This document shows positions 1 to 13,976 of a stretch of DNA of 64,000 nucleotides, one piece after another. This DNA is from Tubiluchus corallicola (lineage: Eukaryota > Priapulida > Priapulimorpha > Priapulimorphida > Tubiluchidae): assembly GCA_030141605.1 (NCBI GenBank), contig JAQGDQ010000290.1, forward strand, positions 124,001 to 188,000, given 5' to 3'. Positions within the stretch are counted from its first letter, which is position 1, and each line of letters opens with the position of its first letter. Made by a program: the position numbers and the translations under genes. The notes below the pieces were generated by a model, which was not told the origin of the DNA, searched no databases, and saw only the letters and a program-made list of their open reading frames with translations.

Positions 1-574
1 TGAAATTGAAGGTTTCAAACATAATTTAGTTTTGCTTCATTGCTTACAAACACATTTTTATAAATAATATTGTGAGTTTTTACGCAAAAATCAGATTGTT
101 GCCATAAACAATTTTATAGTAATAATTTAGTTGTGTAATAAATTGATCAGGGGTGGGAAAAACTTCTTTGTTTTAGGTTATCACCTGCTGTGATTAAAAC
201 TCTTTGCATATTTCAGAATTATTCTGATTTTCAAAATGATATGCATCCGTACGGAAACCTTACTTACCTTTATATCTTTCTTATCTTTATATTTTGTTAA
301 CATTGAATAATAGAATACCTTTGTAATAGCTTTACGAGTTTAAATAACTAAGATAGAGATGGGCTTTCCTAAGTTGGGCATTGTTTACTGCAGATAAGAT
401 TTGGATAGGTGACCACGATATATTTTTCAATTGCATTTCATCCATGCTTTTCCTTTTCGATTCGGTTTTTTCCATTCCGGAGATTTCGTTTTTGATTTTA
501 CCAAGGCCCTATTAAAGGCTTTCGGGAGTGTCCGTGAAGTAGTATAAACTTCATTACATTCATATGAAGTAGGC
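1..574. other. Non-coding AT-rich stretch
   Basis: No gene recognised. CAGGGGTGGGAAAAAC near 149 resembles a hAT-type end, but no partner was found. Confidence 0.5.
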
Positions 575-812
575 TGATGATATAGACATAGACATAGACA
601 TATATATAGACATAGACATAGACGTAGACGTAGACGTAGACGTAGACGTAGACGTAGACGTAGACGTAGACGTAGACGTAGACGTAGACGTAGACGTAGA
701 CATAGACATATAGACATATAGACATATAGACATATAGACATAGACATAGACATAGACATAGACATAGACATAGACATAGACATAGACATAGACATAGACA
801 TAGACATAGACA
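575..812. repeat. Hexanucleotide array GACATA/GACGTA
   Basis: About 38 units, in blocks: GACATA, then GACGTA, then GACATATA, then GACATA. The long frames over it are by-products of a six-base unit. Confidence 0.97.
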
Positions 813-1420
813 TTTTATTTATATCCTCATTTACACCAGGATACAAGAAGACTGTTATTGCTAAGGTTATTAATTATGCATAAGGATAAATTATGCATAA
901 AGGAAAGAGTTAGGGGGTGCAGGAGAAAGGGTAGCGAAAGACCAATTGGTCGTCAAGTCAGCTACCCTTGTATAGAACTGATGCACACTGAAGAAGCGTC
1001 TATCTCGTACACATCATCATCAATAGAACGTTATTAATTGCGTTTTCATGTAAGGAAAATGTTCAGTTTCATGAGATGATTCAAGTTTGCGAGAGAAGGC
1101 TGGTTCACACTGCAACAACCTACGGGCGTGCATTGCGAACAGTTTATTGAGATAATAGGTTCTGGTTATAAATGGCCAGAAGGAAAATTCTTAAAACGTT
1201 GCGGAGAATGCGTGTAATACGATGCTGGAACACGAATAAATGAGGCTTAAAGTACCGCTAGCTTCTCGATAACTGAGATGATCAGGCAGGTCTGGTTGGT
1301 ATTATAGCGTCACTGGTATAGTTACAGGCTTTTAACAGGTTTAGTTGAGAAATAAAATGCGTGTTTTAATAAATTAATAAACCTTACGTGCTAGAAAAAT
1401 CATCAAAGACTCAGTTTATT
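813..1420. other. Non-coding stretch
   Basis: No gene or repeat recognised. Confidence 0.5.
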
Positions 1421-2115
1421 AAGACAAATGGCAAGAGTAATGCCAGGTGTGCCGAGAAAAGAGAAAGTTTATTTGGAAAGGTGAGAAATATCAAGAGAAC
1501 GGTTTAAGAGTTTGTTTAGATTCGAATCAGAAAATGTGTAGTGGATGGCTGATTATTTTTTTCTAAATGCTTCTGCAAAACGAAAAGATGTTTTTAAAGT
1601 TTTCAGACAACGCAAGTGTTCTTGCGGTTTTTGTCATAGGCTTTTGTCTTATTTACGAAGGTTATGATTTTTGTAAATTAGTTGCTTTGCTAGCTTATTT
1701 TATTAATTCTGGTTTGTATATCAAACAATTTATGTGCAAAAACGTAATTTAAGCAACAAAATGTTACGTTAAACTCATGAACAAGGTGATTGATTGCTTA
1801 TTAGTTGCACACAAATATACAAACCAGAATTAATAAAATAAGCTAGCAAAGCAACTAATTTACAAAAATCATAACCTTCGTAAATAAGACAAAAGCCTAT
1901 GACAAAAACCGCAAGAACACTTGCGTTGTCTGAAAACGTTAAAAACATCTTTTCGTTTTGCAGAAGCATTTAGAAAAAAATAATCAGCCATCCACTACAC
2001 ATTTTCTGATTCGAATCTAAACAAACTCTTAAACCGTTTTCTTGATATTTCTCACCTTTCCAAATAAACTTTCTTTTTTCTCGGCACACCAGGCATTACT
2101 CTTACCATTTATCTT
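1421..2115. repeat. Large palindrome: two 300-bp arms, 95-bp loop
   Basis: Arms 1421-1720 and 1816-2115 are reverse complements with only a few mismatches; the loop is 1721-1815. Each arm carries the same short open frame (MLLQNEKMFL, hydrophobic, unrecognised). Probably a foldback element or recent inverted duplication. Confidence 0.92.
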
Positions 2116-3324
2116 AGACAGTGAATCCATGTACAGAGCAACTTCGCAAAATCGTAGTTTATTTACTAAGAAACGCGATTTTTTATTCATACCAATTGTA
2201 ATATCTGCTTTGTTGAAAACTAAATACTACGTAGTGTAAAACTAAAGTATATACTCTGACATTGAAGGGAAGTGAAGTATCTACTACACAGTTTATACTA
2301 CTGAACTTCATCATACGAAACGAAGTAGATGTTGCGAAAATCGTAGCAAAAGCATGTAGTAAATTCTATTCATACGGGCCATTATCATTAGTCAATTATT
2401 GTTCTGAAGGCACAGAAAGCAAGGCTCCCAAGACAGACATAAACCAATTTCATAAGTTCCTCGTGGTATGCGGGCAGAGCATCAGATCAGGAATGGGTGC
2501 ATATATATATACACGGAAGATGCGCTATCAGTCAAATAGTAAATGTGATAGCCTCAGGACTAGAGGCAGGATAGTAGGCCATGGTCGTGACTTATCCTGA
2601 CACAAAAAATGCAGCTTCTCCTTTTGACTTGGCAAATACTTTCGGAAAACAGATTAAAATTGCTGGGCAGAATTGCTCAACGTGGTTTTTGTAGGGACGC
2701 ACTTCATAAGTTTTGTGTCCGTGAATGAAGATGTCATAGGAGGGACAAGTCTGAGAAGGTACCACTTGTAACCGATGGACCGATACAGACTTTTTTGAAG
2801 TTTTGGTTGATAATATTGTGGCTGATGCTTATATATTATAGGTAGCAGCCTAGGCCATGACTAACAACACGAGTAGGTTCAAATAGGAGACTGCATCCCC
2901 GTTAAAAACTGCAAATTAACGTTTCTATTTTACTGGTTATACTCTGCTAGAGGGTCAAACTCTAAATGCCCCTATATAAAAGGATATATTCATTCCAGAG
3001 ATATAGTTGACGCTTACTATTATTGATTTTTAAGTAACCACTTATTATCTTATTTCTTACTTAATTTAGTACACATGATACCATATTTACAACACACGTT
3101 GTGAACATGTGTAATATTTTTCACACACAGTGAAAAATTACTGGCAAAACAGATTATAAATAACTAACTAAAATATATATTAAAAATACCTTCACCTAAA
3201 AAGTTACAAGTTTTAAAAACCATCATAAATCACAGCATTATACGCCGATCCGAGCTTCCTATATAGTATATCTTCTATATGATAACAACCTACTTCTACA
3301 ATAAATTCTTCTGCAATACGATTT
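2116..3324. other. Intergenic stretch, one unassigned open frame
   Basis: A 112-codon plus-strand frame at 2262-2600 has no recognisable domain, skewed composition or splice context; probably chance. Confidence 0.5.
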
Positions 3325-3443
3325 GACTACGGCCAAATCACGTTGAAAACACCGGTTCTCGTCTGATCACCGAAGTTAAGCAACGTAGAGCCTGGTTAGT
3401 ACTTGGATGGCTGGCGCCTAGAAATACCAGGTGCTGAAGGCTT
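3325..3443 (+). rRNA. 5S rRNA-like sequence, probably pseudogene or SINE head
   Basis: 119 bases match a metazoan 5S rRNA from end to end (GACTACGGCC..., CGAAGTTAAGCAACG, GGTTAGTACTTGGATGG, AATACCAGGTGCTGAAGGCTT). It has several substitutions and a deletion in the region after GGATGG, so the transcript would not fold normally. There is no T-run terminator at its end; GC-rich sequence continues for about 350 bases. The internal promoter elements (A box, IE, C box region) are largely kept. Confidence 0.75.
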
Positions 3444-3790
3444 GCGGGATGCCCACACTGTATCTCGACACTAGGCGGAGGAGCTGCACAAGCAGCCAAC
3501 GGCTAGAGGGTGGAGGAGTCAGAAGCCCCGAAGGCGGACCAGTGCAGCATGCTCAGTGACTCCGGCAGCTCCTGCAGACAACCTGGTGCCAAACGTATCG
3601 CTCCTGTTTCCTTTGGACTACACCAGGGAGGAAGAGAGGGGGTTCCTGATGTCTGGGCAACTCAGGATCTCCATACACCTGCCCAGGCGTGCACCCTGGA
3701 GACGTTCAAGGATCGCACTGCTCAGCCACAGTCGACGCTGCAGCTCCATCAATGTGATCAATGACTGACTCTCTTCGCGCACATTCCATT
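3444..3790 (+). mobile_element. GC-rich body behind the 5S-like head (candidate 5S-derived SINE)
   Basis: A sharply bounded GC-rich block in AT-rich surroundings, directly fused to the 5S-like head. The short reading frames in it lack any known domain. A fusion of a 5S promoter with an unrelated body is the architecture of SINE3-class retroposons. No poly(A) tail or target duplication is evident, so a retroposed or duplicated 5S spacer is the alternative. Confidence 0.45.
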
Positions 3791-5900
3791 GTATTCCGAG
3801 ACAGGAGGATGCCAAAAAACGATTTGATCAAGGTACTTTTAGCTTCCTTTGACAATAATACAATTTATCACAAAGCGTATTAGCTTTTGCATAGAATCTT
3901 AACTGACAAACAATACCTACACATAATGCTAATCTTCATACAATACGTACCCCAGATATATTTCACTTTTACTGATATTAAAAAAGAATTACCAATTTCA
4001 TTCGAATGTAGACGATTTGACATCTCTGGGGGAAACTAAGTTCGTTGCATTTAGCAAGCTTGTAGTTAATGCTGGTTAATACAGATAATTGGGTTAATTA
4101 ATTAAGCAAGCATTCCGTTAATTACTGTGTAACTCATACTGTAATGTAGGCCTGACTGACCTATTAATATAATACATCCCTACAAACAAAGAACTTGGCC
4201 TATAACTCGGGTAAGTGATCTTTTTACCTCTGCGGACTACGTCACATGTTGAAGAGTGAAAGTGGCCCAAATTTATACGGCGATAAATTAAAGTACGAGA
4301 ATTATCTACTTAAGATATGATTATTAATAAAAAATAGAAATTCTTTGTAGAGAGTGTAGCTGTACGCGATGAAATGATGGTTCGATTTTACTAGTGATAC
4401 TGTGCTAACAAACTAGAAGTGCTCCAATCTGAAACCGTTACAGTGAGCTGCAAAGTTATTCAATAGATCAGATGAATGTTATTTAAGTTTAATTACCAGA
4501 ATTATTCATTTAAGAGATAATTATTAATAAAAACTAGACCTATCACTCGCTAGAAGGACATAGTTGCTTCCGATGAAATCGATATACGGTTAATGAAAAA
4601 ATGTACTTTCTGCATTGAAACGTGTTGTATATATCACTTAGTATTCTAAAAAATTAATGTCTCTGAAATAAGTCAGCAAAGATCTGACTTATAGTATGCC
4701 TAACGTTTGTATTTTAATAACCTGTAATGCAGCAAGTCTCCACAGTGTTGATTGGGCATGATTTAAGAGGGTCCCAGATGGGTGTGAAATTGTGTAATAG
4801 ACCTACTAATTAATCCATTTGTTTCAGACTAAAGTCATATAATGTATAGATACGTACTTCAAAAATCAAAACCATGACACCCAGTGTTAAAAAATGAAAG
4901 ATTAGAAGAAAATTCAAACACTGGATATATTTTTTTCAACGAACAGTCTATCACTGAATCAATGAAAAGCTTATCACTGTAGCACAGCGAAGACTCACAA
5001 TTACAATGATAAGAATCTCACATTCTGATGATTGTCTGCAAAAACTTGTGAGTTATTCAACAGATCAGCCAATATCACCTCTGCGCGGGTGCTATATACG
5101 TTTTGAGCTTTTGTGAGCTCTCGGCTCTTTCAAGTCTCACTTTTCTTCTCCGGCGAATAGTGGAAAGATAATAATGGTGAAAGCGAAAGTTTCTTTTTAC
5201 TCTTAAGTACCACTTACTGGCCTGTTAAACTTGTAGGAACATGGGGCGCTTTGTTAGCACATCTGAAGGGATTTCTGACCACGTAAATTGACGTAAAGTA
5301 AACATAGAAAATACTGATATATATTTTGAATAGCCCACGTCTAAAGTAAACAAGTGGTGTTGTCACTTTTACACTAGAGAGCTAAAAGTTAGTTTAGAAA
5401 AAATCGTTTGCTTTGAGCGTGCAATGGCTCAGGACTATAGTAAAATATGAGTAAAGTTATCAAATTTTATTGCCTATGAAATGGAAATAAAATATCTCCC
5501 ATTGGCAACGTAAGTTCGCATAAATGAAAGTGTGATTCCAAAATTCATATTGTAAACAAGAACTACTGAGTATTCGCTATATTACAGTGTTCACTATATT
5601 TAAATATTTTAAGTAAGCATTATTTAGTATTTATTGAATATTATAATGTTAACAGTTTCGAGGTTTATCGTATTTTTTGACTCATTGCATCTCGATGTCT
5701 TCCTCTCGTACTTAAACAAGTACATAATTAAGCAATAATAAAAATAACAATGAAAAACACAATTGATACAAACATAATGTTGTATGATTATTATTGAGCA
5801 AAAATCTAGTTTCTTACGCGTTTCTTTCAAGCATTATGATAGCTGTCACAAACAGATCTTACAGTTGATATTAGAACGCATTAGATTTTAAAATAGACAG
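3791..5900. other. Intergenic AT-rich stretch with diverged duplications
   Basis: 4290-4520 and 4490-4640 share weak similarity (GATTATTAATAAAAA..., GTAGCTG..GATGAAAT), and GAGTTATTCAACAGATCAG near 5050 echoes 4455-4475. No gene seen. Confidence 0.4.
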
Positions 5901-6544
5901 GATTAGTATTGTCCACTGTGAAAACAATTCTGTCACCATTCCATAGGTAGAAATTTCATGGAGAATCAGATTGGATTCGTAAGGATTAATACTGTCCACT
6001 GGGAAAACAATTCTGTCACCATTGCATAGGTAGAAATTTCATGGAGAATCAGACTGGATTCGTAAGGATTAGTACTGTCCACTGTGAAAACAATTCTGTC
6101 ACCATTGAATAGGTAGAAATTTCATGGAGAATCAGACTGGATTCGTAAGGATTAGTACTGTCCACTGTGAAAACAATTCGGTCACCATTCCATAGGTAGA
6201 AATTTCACGGAGAATTAGACTGGATTCGTAAGGATTAGTACTGTCCACTGTGAAAACAATTCTGTCACCATTGCATAGGTAGAAATTTCACGGAGAATCA
6301 GACTGGATTCGTAAAGGATTAGTACTGTCCACTGTGAAAACAATTCTGTCACCATTGCATAGGTAGAAATTTCATGGAGAATCAGACTGGATTCGTAAGG
6401 ATTAGTACTGTCCACTGTGAAAACAATTCGGTCACCATTCCATAGGTAGAAATTTCACGGAGAATCAGACTGGATTCGTAAGGATTAGTACTGTCCACTG
6501 TGAAAACAATTCGGTCACCATTCCATAGGTAGAAATTTCATGGA
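5901..6544. repeat. 83-bp minisatellite, about 7.7 copies
   Basis: Unit starts GATTAGTACTGTCCACTGTG. Copies differ by a few bases, and one has an extra A near 6315. Confidence 0.97.
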
Positions 6545-6884
6545 ATTTCATTGGTAGAATTCCTGCTTCTTAAAACTGACTCTTAAGTATGGCGCTTATT
6601 TTGGCTCATAGAACAAAGATAAAAGCAATTTCTTTAAGAGGCGATTTCTATTTCCTAGTAACAAAGACACGTTAACAATCATAGTTTGACTTTTTTCATT
6701 AATCAGTTAATTAATAAATTAACGAATTAATGCATTGATCAATGGACAATTGAACAACATGATATCAAGAATTCATAAATGAATTTTTTTTAGGCAAATG
6801 CTGTTTTTAAGATGCCTTTTTTATAATTAAAGCATTTGTGGCAAGAGTTTTGGTAGGTCAAAAAGAAGTTAATTTCCAAGAACT

Positions 6885-6995
6885 TATATCCTCTGCACTG
6901 AGTGACTACACGGAGTCCAAACAAACGCCTAATAGCATTTCAGCAAAGTTAGCACTTTATAAAGCCAGAGCTTTAATATTCTTAAATTTATCACT
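6885..6995. repeat. Interspersed repeat K, copy 1
   Basis: CTCTGCACTGAGTGACTAC through CAGCAAAGTTAGCAC and TTAAATTTAT. It is shared with 10840-10950 at roughly 80 % by eye. Confidence 0.6.
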
Positions 6996-7034
6996 TTGCA
7001 CATGAGACGAGTTTTTAATTCAGAGTTGAGAGCA

Positions 7035-7422
7035 GCAATTGTGAGCATCGAACGTTTGAGTTCGAACATTCGATTCGAATCCAAAACTATAGATTCGAAT
7101 AATTCAGCACTTCAATCACATATGTTCCTGATCATTGAAAACGATTGAAACATCGTGCAATTAGCATAATTTAGCTGTGATTTCTGCGCACAACTTTAAA
7201 CAAATTACTAGTCGTTTTATTGCAGAACGAAATCTAGTGATACACATGATCTTTGTAAGACTAATTTTTACTGGTGGTTCGAAAACTTGTTCGAAAATCG
7301 TTCAATCTCAATTCGAATTCGGTTCGAATTCGAAACACTGAAGTTCGGTTCGATTCGAATTCGAAAGTCACAAATTCGGTTCGATTCGAATTCGCTTTCT
7401 GGTAGAGAATGCTCACCCCTAG
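7035..7422. mobile_element. hAT-like MITE (family D), copy 1
   Basis: Ends in GAATGCTCACCCCTA; the other end is GTGAGCATCGAACG. The interior is full of TTCGAATTCGAA-type palindromes. Related copies are at 37742-38096 and 57997-58364. The TAGGGGTGAGCA ends resemble hAT termini. Confidence 0.7.
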
Positions 7423-9267
<1,845 letters not shown>

Positions 9268-9410
9268 ACGAGTAAGTTATTCGTGACATACAAAATCAAA
9301 GATAAGGTAATTGCAAAAAAAAACAAAATCGTTAAACCTATTCTAAAATTTAAAAAAAATGCGTACGAGGGGCGAACATACATATAAGTTGCCAATCAAG
9401 AATTTGGACT

Positions 9411-9633
9411 TGAGGGGAACGAGGGCTTGTCAGGAGATGCAAAAGTTCCAAGCTTGAGGGGGAACGAGGGCTTGTCAGGAGATGCAAAAGTTCCAAGCTT
9501 GAGGGGAACGAGGGCTTGTCAGGAGATGCAAAAGTTCCAAGCTTGAGGGGGAACGAGGGCTTGTCAGGAGATGCAAAAGTTCCAAGCTTGAGGGGAGAGG
9601 GCTTGTCAGGAGATGTAAAAGTTCCAAGTTGAT
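9411..9633. repeat. 44-45 bp minisatellite, five copies
   Basis: Unit GAGGGGAACGAGGGCTTGTC followed by AGGAGATGCAAAAGTTCCAAGCTT; the last copy is shortened. Confidence 0.95.
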
Positions 9634-10077
9634 TCCTTTTTCATTACCAACCTTAGGCCCGAGATAATCCGCCTCATTGCCCTCGGCGCATTCTTAAAAA
9701 CTGCGCATATTTAACTGTAATCGATCATCTTCAAGAGAAGTCACATTTTCGGGATGAACGTTTGCAGCAGAACGGTTTTTCATATCTGTGAACTGCTCGG
9801 ATAAAACGTCATGTTTTTACAAAGGGAGGGAATATTTTATACCTGTTATATAAGAAAGCGTCGAGCACAAAGACCTGCACTGTTATCCCAGATAACTAAA
9901 CATAGGCATTGACACCTCGCCTTGTTTTGGAGGGCAACGAGTTCGAGTCGAGTAGTTGACTCCATAAGCATTTTTTGCGTTGATCACCCAAAGCGTCAGT
10001 TTTGTAGATACCGTCCCTGTTCACAAGTGAGGCAGGGAGGATGATAGTGCGGTTTGAGAAGAGGTTGTGTTAGATGT

Positions 10078-10361
10078 GTTTAAAGACAGGATGATTTATC
10101 ATATGCATTTTCATGTGCGATGAAAAGTACACAATTAATACTGCAAAAGCGTCTCTGATAATTAAATTATAGATTAAAAACTTAATTAACGGCGGGCGAG
10201 CACAAACTATTGATGACATCACAAATTAACATAATTTTCAACAGTAAAAATATTCCACGATTGTTTATATATATATATATATATATAAAAGGCTTACGTA
10301 ATGCAGATGACATATAAACATATACGTGTCTATACAAAACACTATACAAAATACGATATTT

Positions 10362-10423
<62 letters not shown>

Positions 10424-10454
10424 GAATAAATACATAAATTCACGCACTCATAAT

Positions 10455-10506
<52 letters not shown>

Positions 10507-10557
10507 CGATCGTGGAATAAATATTACTGTTGAAAATTATGTTAATTTGTGATGTCA
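10078..10557. mobile_element. Two inverted fragments of MITE family A around AT/CA microsatellites
   Basis: 10078-10262 is a minus-oriented 3' end of MITE A, including its terminal TTTAAAGACAGGATGAT. 10505-10557 is a plus-oriented piece of the same region. Between them are (AT)n, (AC)n and (TA)n runs, so the block can fold into a hairpin of about 50 bp. Confidence 0.7.
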
Positions 10558-10839
10558 TACATACATATATATATACACATATATATACACACACATATAT
10601 ATATATATACATGTAATTATTAGTGCGTGAATAAACGTATTTATTTGTAACTAGCTTTCAATATGTAAGCTAACCCACTTATATTGTAACTACAATACTA
10701 ACTGTTAGTTGGGTATAATAATAATCTGTAATATTTGTAATATTATGTACATTTGCCTTTCAAATAGAAGGCTTGATTTGCAATGAATTTCTAAGCAAAA
10801 GATTTACAATAATAATAGGTAATTTATAGGTAAATATTA

Positions 10840-10950
10840 ACTCCTCTGCACTGAGTGACTACTACCTGTACTAAGAAACGCTTAATAGCGTGTCAGCAAA
10901 GTTAGCACCTCATAAACCGAGAGATTTAAAGTCCCTAAATTTATTTCCTC
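10840..10950. repeat. Interspersed repeat K, copy 2
   Basis: Same sequence family as 6885-6995. Confidence 0.6.
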
Positions 10951-11738
10951 CAGTAACAAATAGCGCAATATATTATTTCCACGCACATGCTGTGTTACGT
11001 GACAGACACACCCTGTGTGATGGCTTGTAAAGTGGTGAACACATTTTTTTGTATTTTATGCCCAAAAGAGCTGAAAATGGCCAGTTAAATGGCAAGGTTA
11101 GAGGGCAATAAAGTTGCTTTGGTAACCAGAACAAGTTGACTAGGGCTGGCGCACATTGAGGTTTTGTCCAGTATAGAACTATCTTGCTTTTGATACCAGT
11201 GATACGGGTATGTCTCTGGCCGTTTAACCTTGCGCTCGTTAAAATTTACAAGTTAGTATGACGAGAGCTTAATTAAAAATATTAAATATTATTACACCAT
11301 AAATATTAAAAAAAATACACATAAGGTTTGTGTCTGTGGCTCACATATATTAACCCACATGTGCGTTACTGCTGTGATAGCGTTTTCACTAGTTTGAGGG
11401 AACTATTTCTTGTAGCGATATGTACAGTGTGAATTAACACATAAATTAGCGTGTGTGCAACGTGGAATTAGTATTTTTTTAATTAAAATTAGTTGTAATA
11501 AGTAATTAGTGCGAAATGCTGGCTAAAATGCTTATCATTTTATTCGCAAGCAAAACCTCTTGGATAAATTCATATAATTCACAATTCAGGGGCGAATACG
11601 TATTGTTAGTTAACTCTGTTCGGCAACTATAACTTATTGGACAAGATCAAATTTATTTAAACTTGAGTTATCTTATCTGCTTATCCACACGAAATGCCTT
11701 TGTAAATACAAGCGAACAAATACGCGAACAAGCATTCG
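10951..11738. other. Intergenic stretch
   Basis: No gene or clear repeat seen. Confidence 0.5.
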
Positions 11739-12025
11739 TTTTCGGTTGGGTGGCTGAGTGGTTTAGATTTCGGACTACAACCACGCAGTCTTGAGTTCGA
11801 CACTAGTGACTGCCAACGCCAGGACATGTACCCTACATATTATTCGTTATTTGTGGTTTGCGTCTTTACCTGTGTTGTTGTTTGTGGTTTGCGTCTTTAC
11901 CTGTGTTGTTGTTTGTGGTTTGCGTCCTTACCTGTGTTGTTGTTGTGGTTTGCGTCTTTACCTGTGTTGTCGTCGTTGAATAGCTGTTAAACGAGCGACA
12001 ATAAATAAATATTGTCCTTGTCTTT
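11739..12025 (+). mobile_element. tRNA-derived SINE, copy 1, with internal 31-bp array
   Basis: A-box TGGCTGAGTGG and a degenerate B-box AGTTCGACACT about 40 bases later form a tRNA-like head. Then comes ACTGCCAACGCCAGGACATG, four copies of a 31-bp unit (TTTGTGGTTTGCGTCTTTAC..., 11856-11975) and the tail CTGTTAAACGAGCGACAATA. Head and tail recur in reverse at 56480-56955. Confidence 0.75.
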
Positions 12026-12576
12026 GTTTTTATTTTGCAAACAAGAAATAAATAATATGTAAAAGGCAAATACACACAAACAACCAAGTAAACAAACAAA
12101 CAAACAGACGATCGCTAAATAAACGGACTTTTTTATTTGAAAGTAATTTTATAATTATTTTTTGATAATTTCGATGAAACAAGCCAATAATGCAACGGAG
12201 ACCATATTTTCCAAGCTCCCTACTACTTTGTAAACTCAATGTTATTTTCTTAATACAGTAATGCGCTGCAATCGTACTTGCAGCGCAGGTAGGTATAAAA
12301 ATTTTACACCTGTTCAAGCCAGCCTAAGTGAGTAACCCGTCTCACCTTGCATACTAATCAGTTTTGCTTGCGATAATCTTTATGCATAACGTCGTTTGCA
12401 CTATTGTCGACATACAAGGGAAGAATTGATTAGCGTTAGCACACCTACAGACCTGGTATTTAGTAATGCGTGTATGTAATACCTGTCAGGTTAATAATTG
12501 TAATATATAAGTCCTAAGGTTGCTAAAGTAAAATTTATAAGTACATGCAATAAAAATACACGCACAAGTAAAATGC

Positions 12577-12943
12577 TCAGTTTTTACAGTTTCCTTATGC
12601 GCACGCGCAGTTGCTGTAGGTTAAAGGTTAAGTGTATCACAGCACGCGTCTTAACTACAATCGTCACGTGAAATGTTGGTACAGCAAAACCGCCTGGCGC
12701 ATCAGTTCAGTAACTTCAGTTACTTTATTTAATTATGCATTAGTCTGTGCGTAGAGTGATCTACTAGCAGGATCTTGCTTGGGAACAAGAAAGAATGAAC
12801 TAGGTAAGGTTCTAGCCAGCTGTTACTATTACAACAGCATGGGCTGCGAGGCGTTGTGAAGTGTACACAAATGCGTGTCTGGTACAGTTAACATTTCACG
12901 ATCATCATCAATCGCTGGAACTGTGAAAACGCTTTGATTGCGT
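12577..12943. mobile_element. MITE family 1 (ends AGCCTTTTCAC-like), copy 1
   Basis: Shares TAGGTTAAAGGTTAAGTGTA, the stretch around CTACTAGCAGGATCTTGCTT and CATGGGCTGCGAGGC with 31693-32091 and 38503-38884, and the short imperfect inverted ends. Partial copies: 34462-34625 and 43857-44003. Confidence 0.75.
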
Positions 12944-13385
12944 TAGTGAAGGAAAATCACTGTGTACACAGCACAAATTGATATGGCGTAGCCTTCGTGA
13001 TGAATAACATGTTGATTTGACGAAAAGCAAGAAATAAATGGGTACTGGTCGTACTTTCTGTTAAATATTATATTATATATTAAAAGTTTAAAAACCGAAA
13101 ATTTTGGTTTTAAATTAGGTTTGCGTTTAGCGGCACGACCTTTTACGCGTTTTAAAAGAACACCTCAAACGACTTGAGTTTCCGCATGTTTCCATATGAT
13201 TGAAAAATTTCACACATACTTGTCGAAGTAGGCCTGTCTTGGAACGGTATTACTTTAAGAGTTCAGCAATAATAACAACTATCCAACAAACGTATCAATA
13301 AAAGCGCGTAGACGTATGTGTTGTATTAATCGTTGTGATTGTGTAGTCCACAAACACCAACAGAAAAGAGATCTTATAATAAAAT

Positions 13386-13976
13386 TCTTAAAGGAAAACC
13401 GGATCTAATCTTAAACCATAGCTCAAAACAATGTACTCTATGAAATAATGAAAGAGGACATACTATTTTTTCATGAATGTCGTACATAAAATAATTATTA
13501 CCATAGAAATATAATTTCGCGCCCGCGCGGTTAGTTATTCGCTATTACATGGGCACTAGCCTCTACATCTCGCAAACGCGCTGCACAAAAAACAGGTGCT
13601 GTACCTCTCAGCTCAGATGTATTCGGTTGTTATGTACGTGCCTGAGCACAGCAGTAAATTTGAAATTTGGATTTTAAACTTAAAATTTGCCCAGTTTTTG
13701 TATATCACACTGAAAGTTGTACAATAGCACTATAATTTCAATTATCGTTTTCGCAAACACGTGCAACACCCTCGCGCAATGTTTGTGCTGTGCAAATTGA
13801 TGTCATCACTAGTTGGGGGTCGTCTGCTGACAATTAAGTTTTTAATTACCAGTTTTTAATTGCTATTATTTAATTACCAGAAACGCTTTGGCATTATTAT
13901 AAGTGTGAAAATGTATACTTTTTACCATACTTCTAGTTTGGGTAGGGTATGAAAAATCATCCTGTTTTCCTTTAAA
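13386..13976. mobile_element. MITE family A, full copy
   Basis: Inverted ends TTAAAGGAAAACCGGAT and ATCCTGTTTTCCTTTAA, interior about 560 bp. Related copies: 25775-26400, 41955-42560, 46425-46905 and fragments at 10078-10557. Confidence 0.85.

Noticed and set aside
427-846. Repetitive frames over the GACATA/GACGTA array
   Set aside because: Low-complexity translation of a hexanucleotide repeat.
2262-2600. 112-codon plus-strand frame
   Set aside because: No domain, no splice or start context, and unremarkable composition; likely chance.
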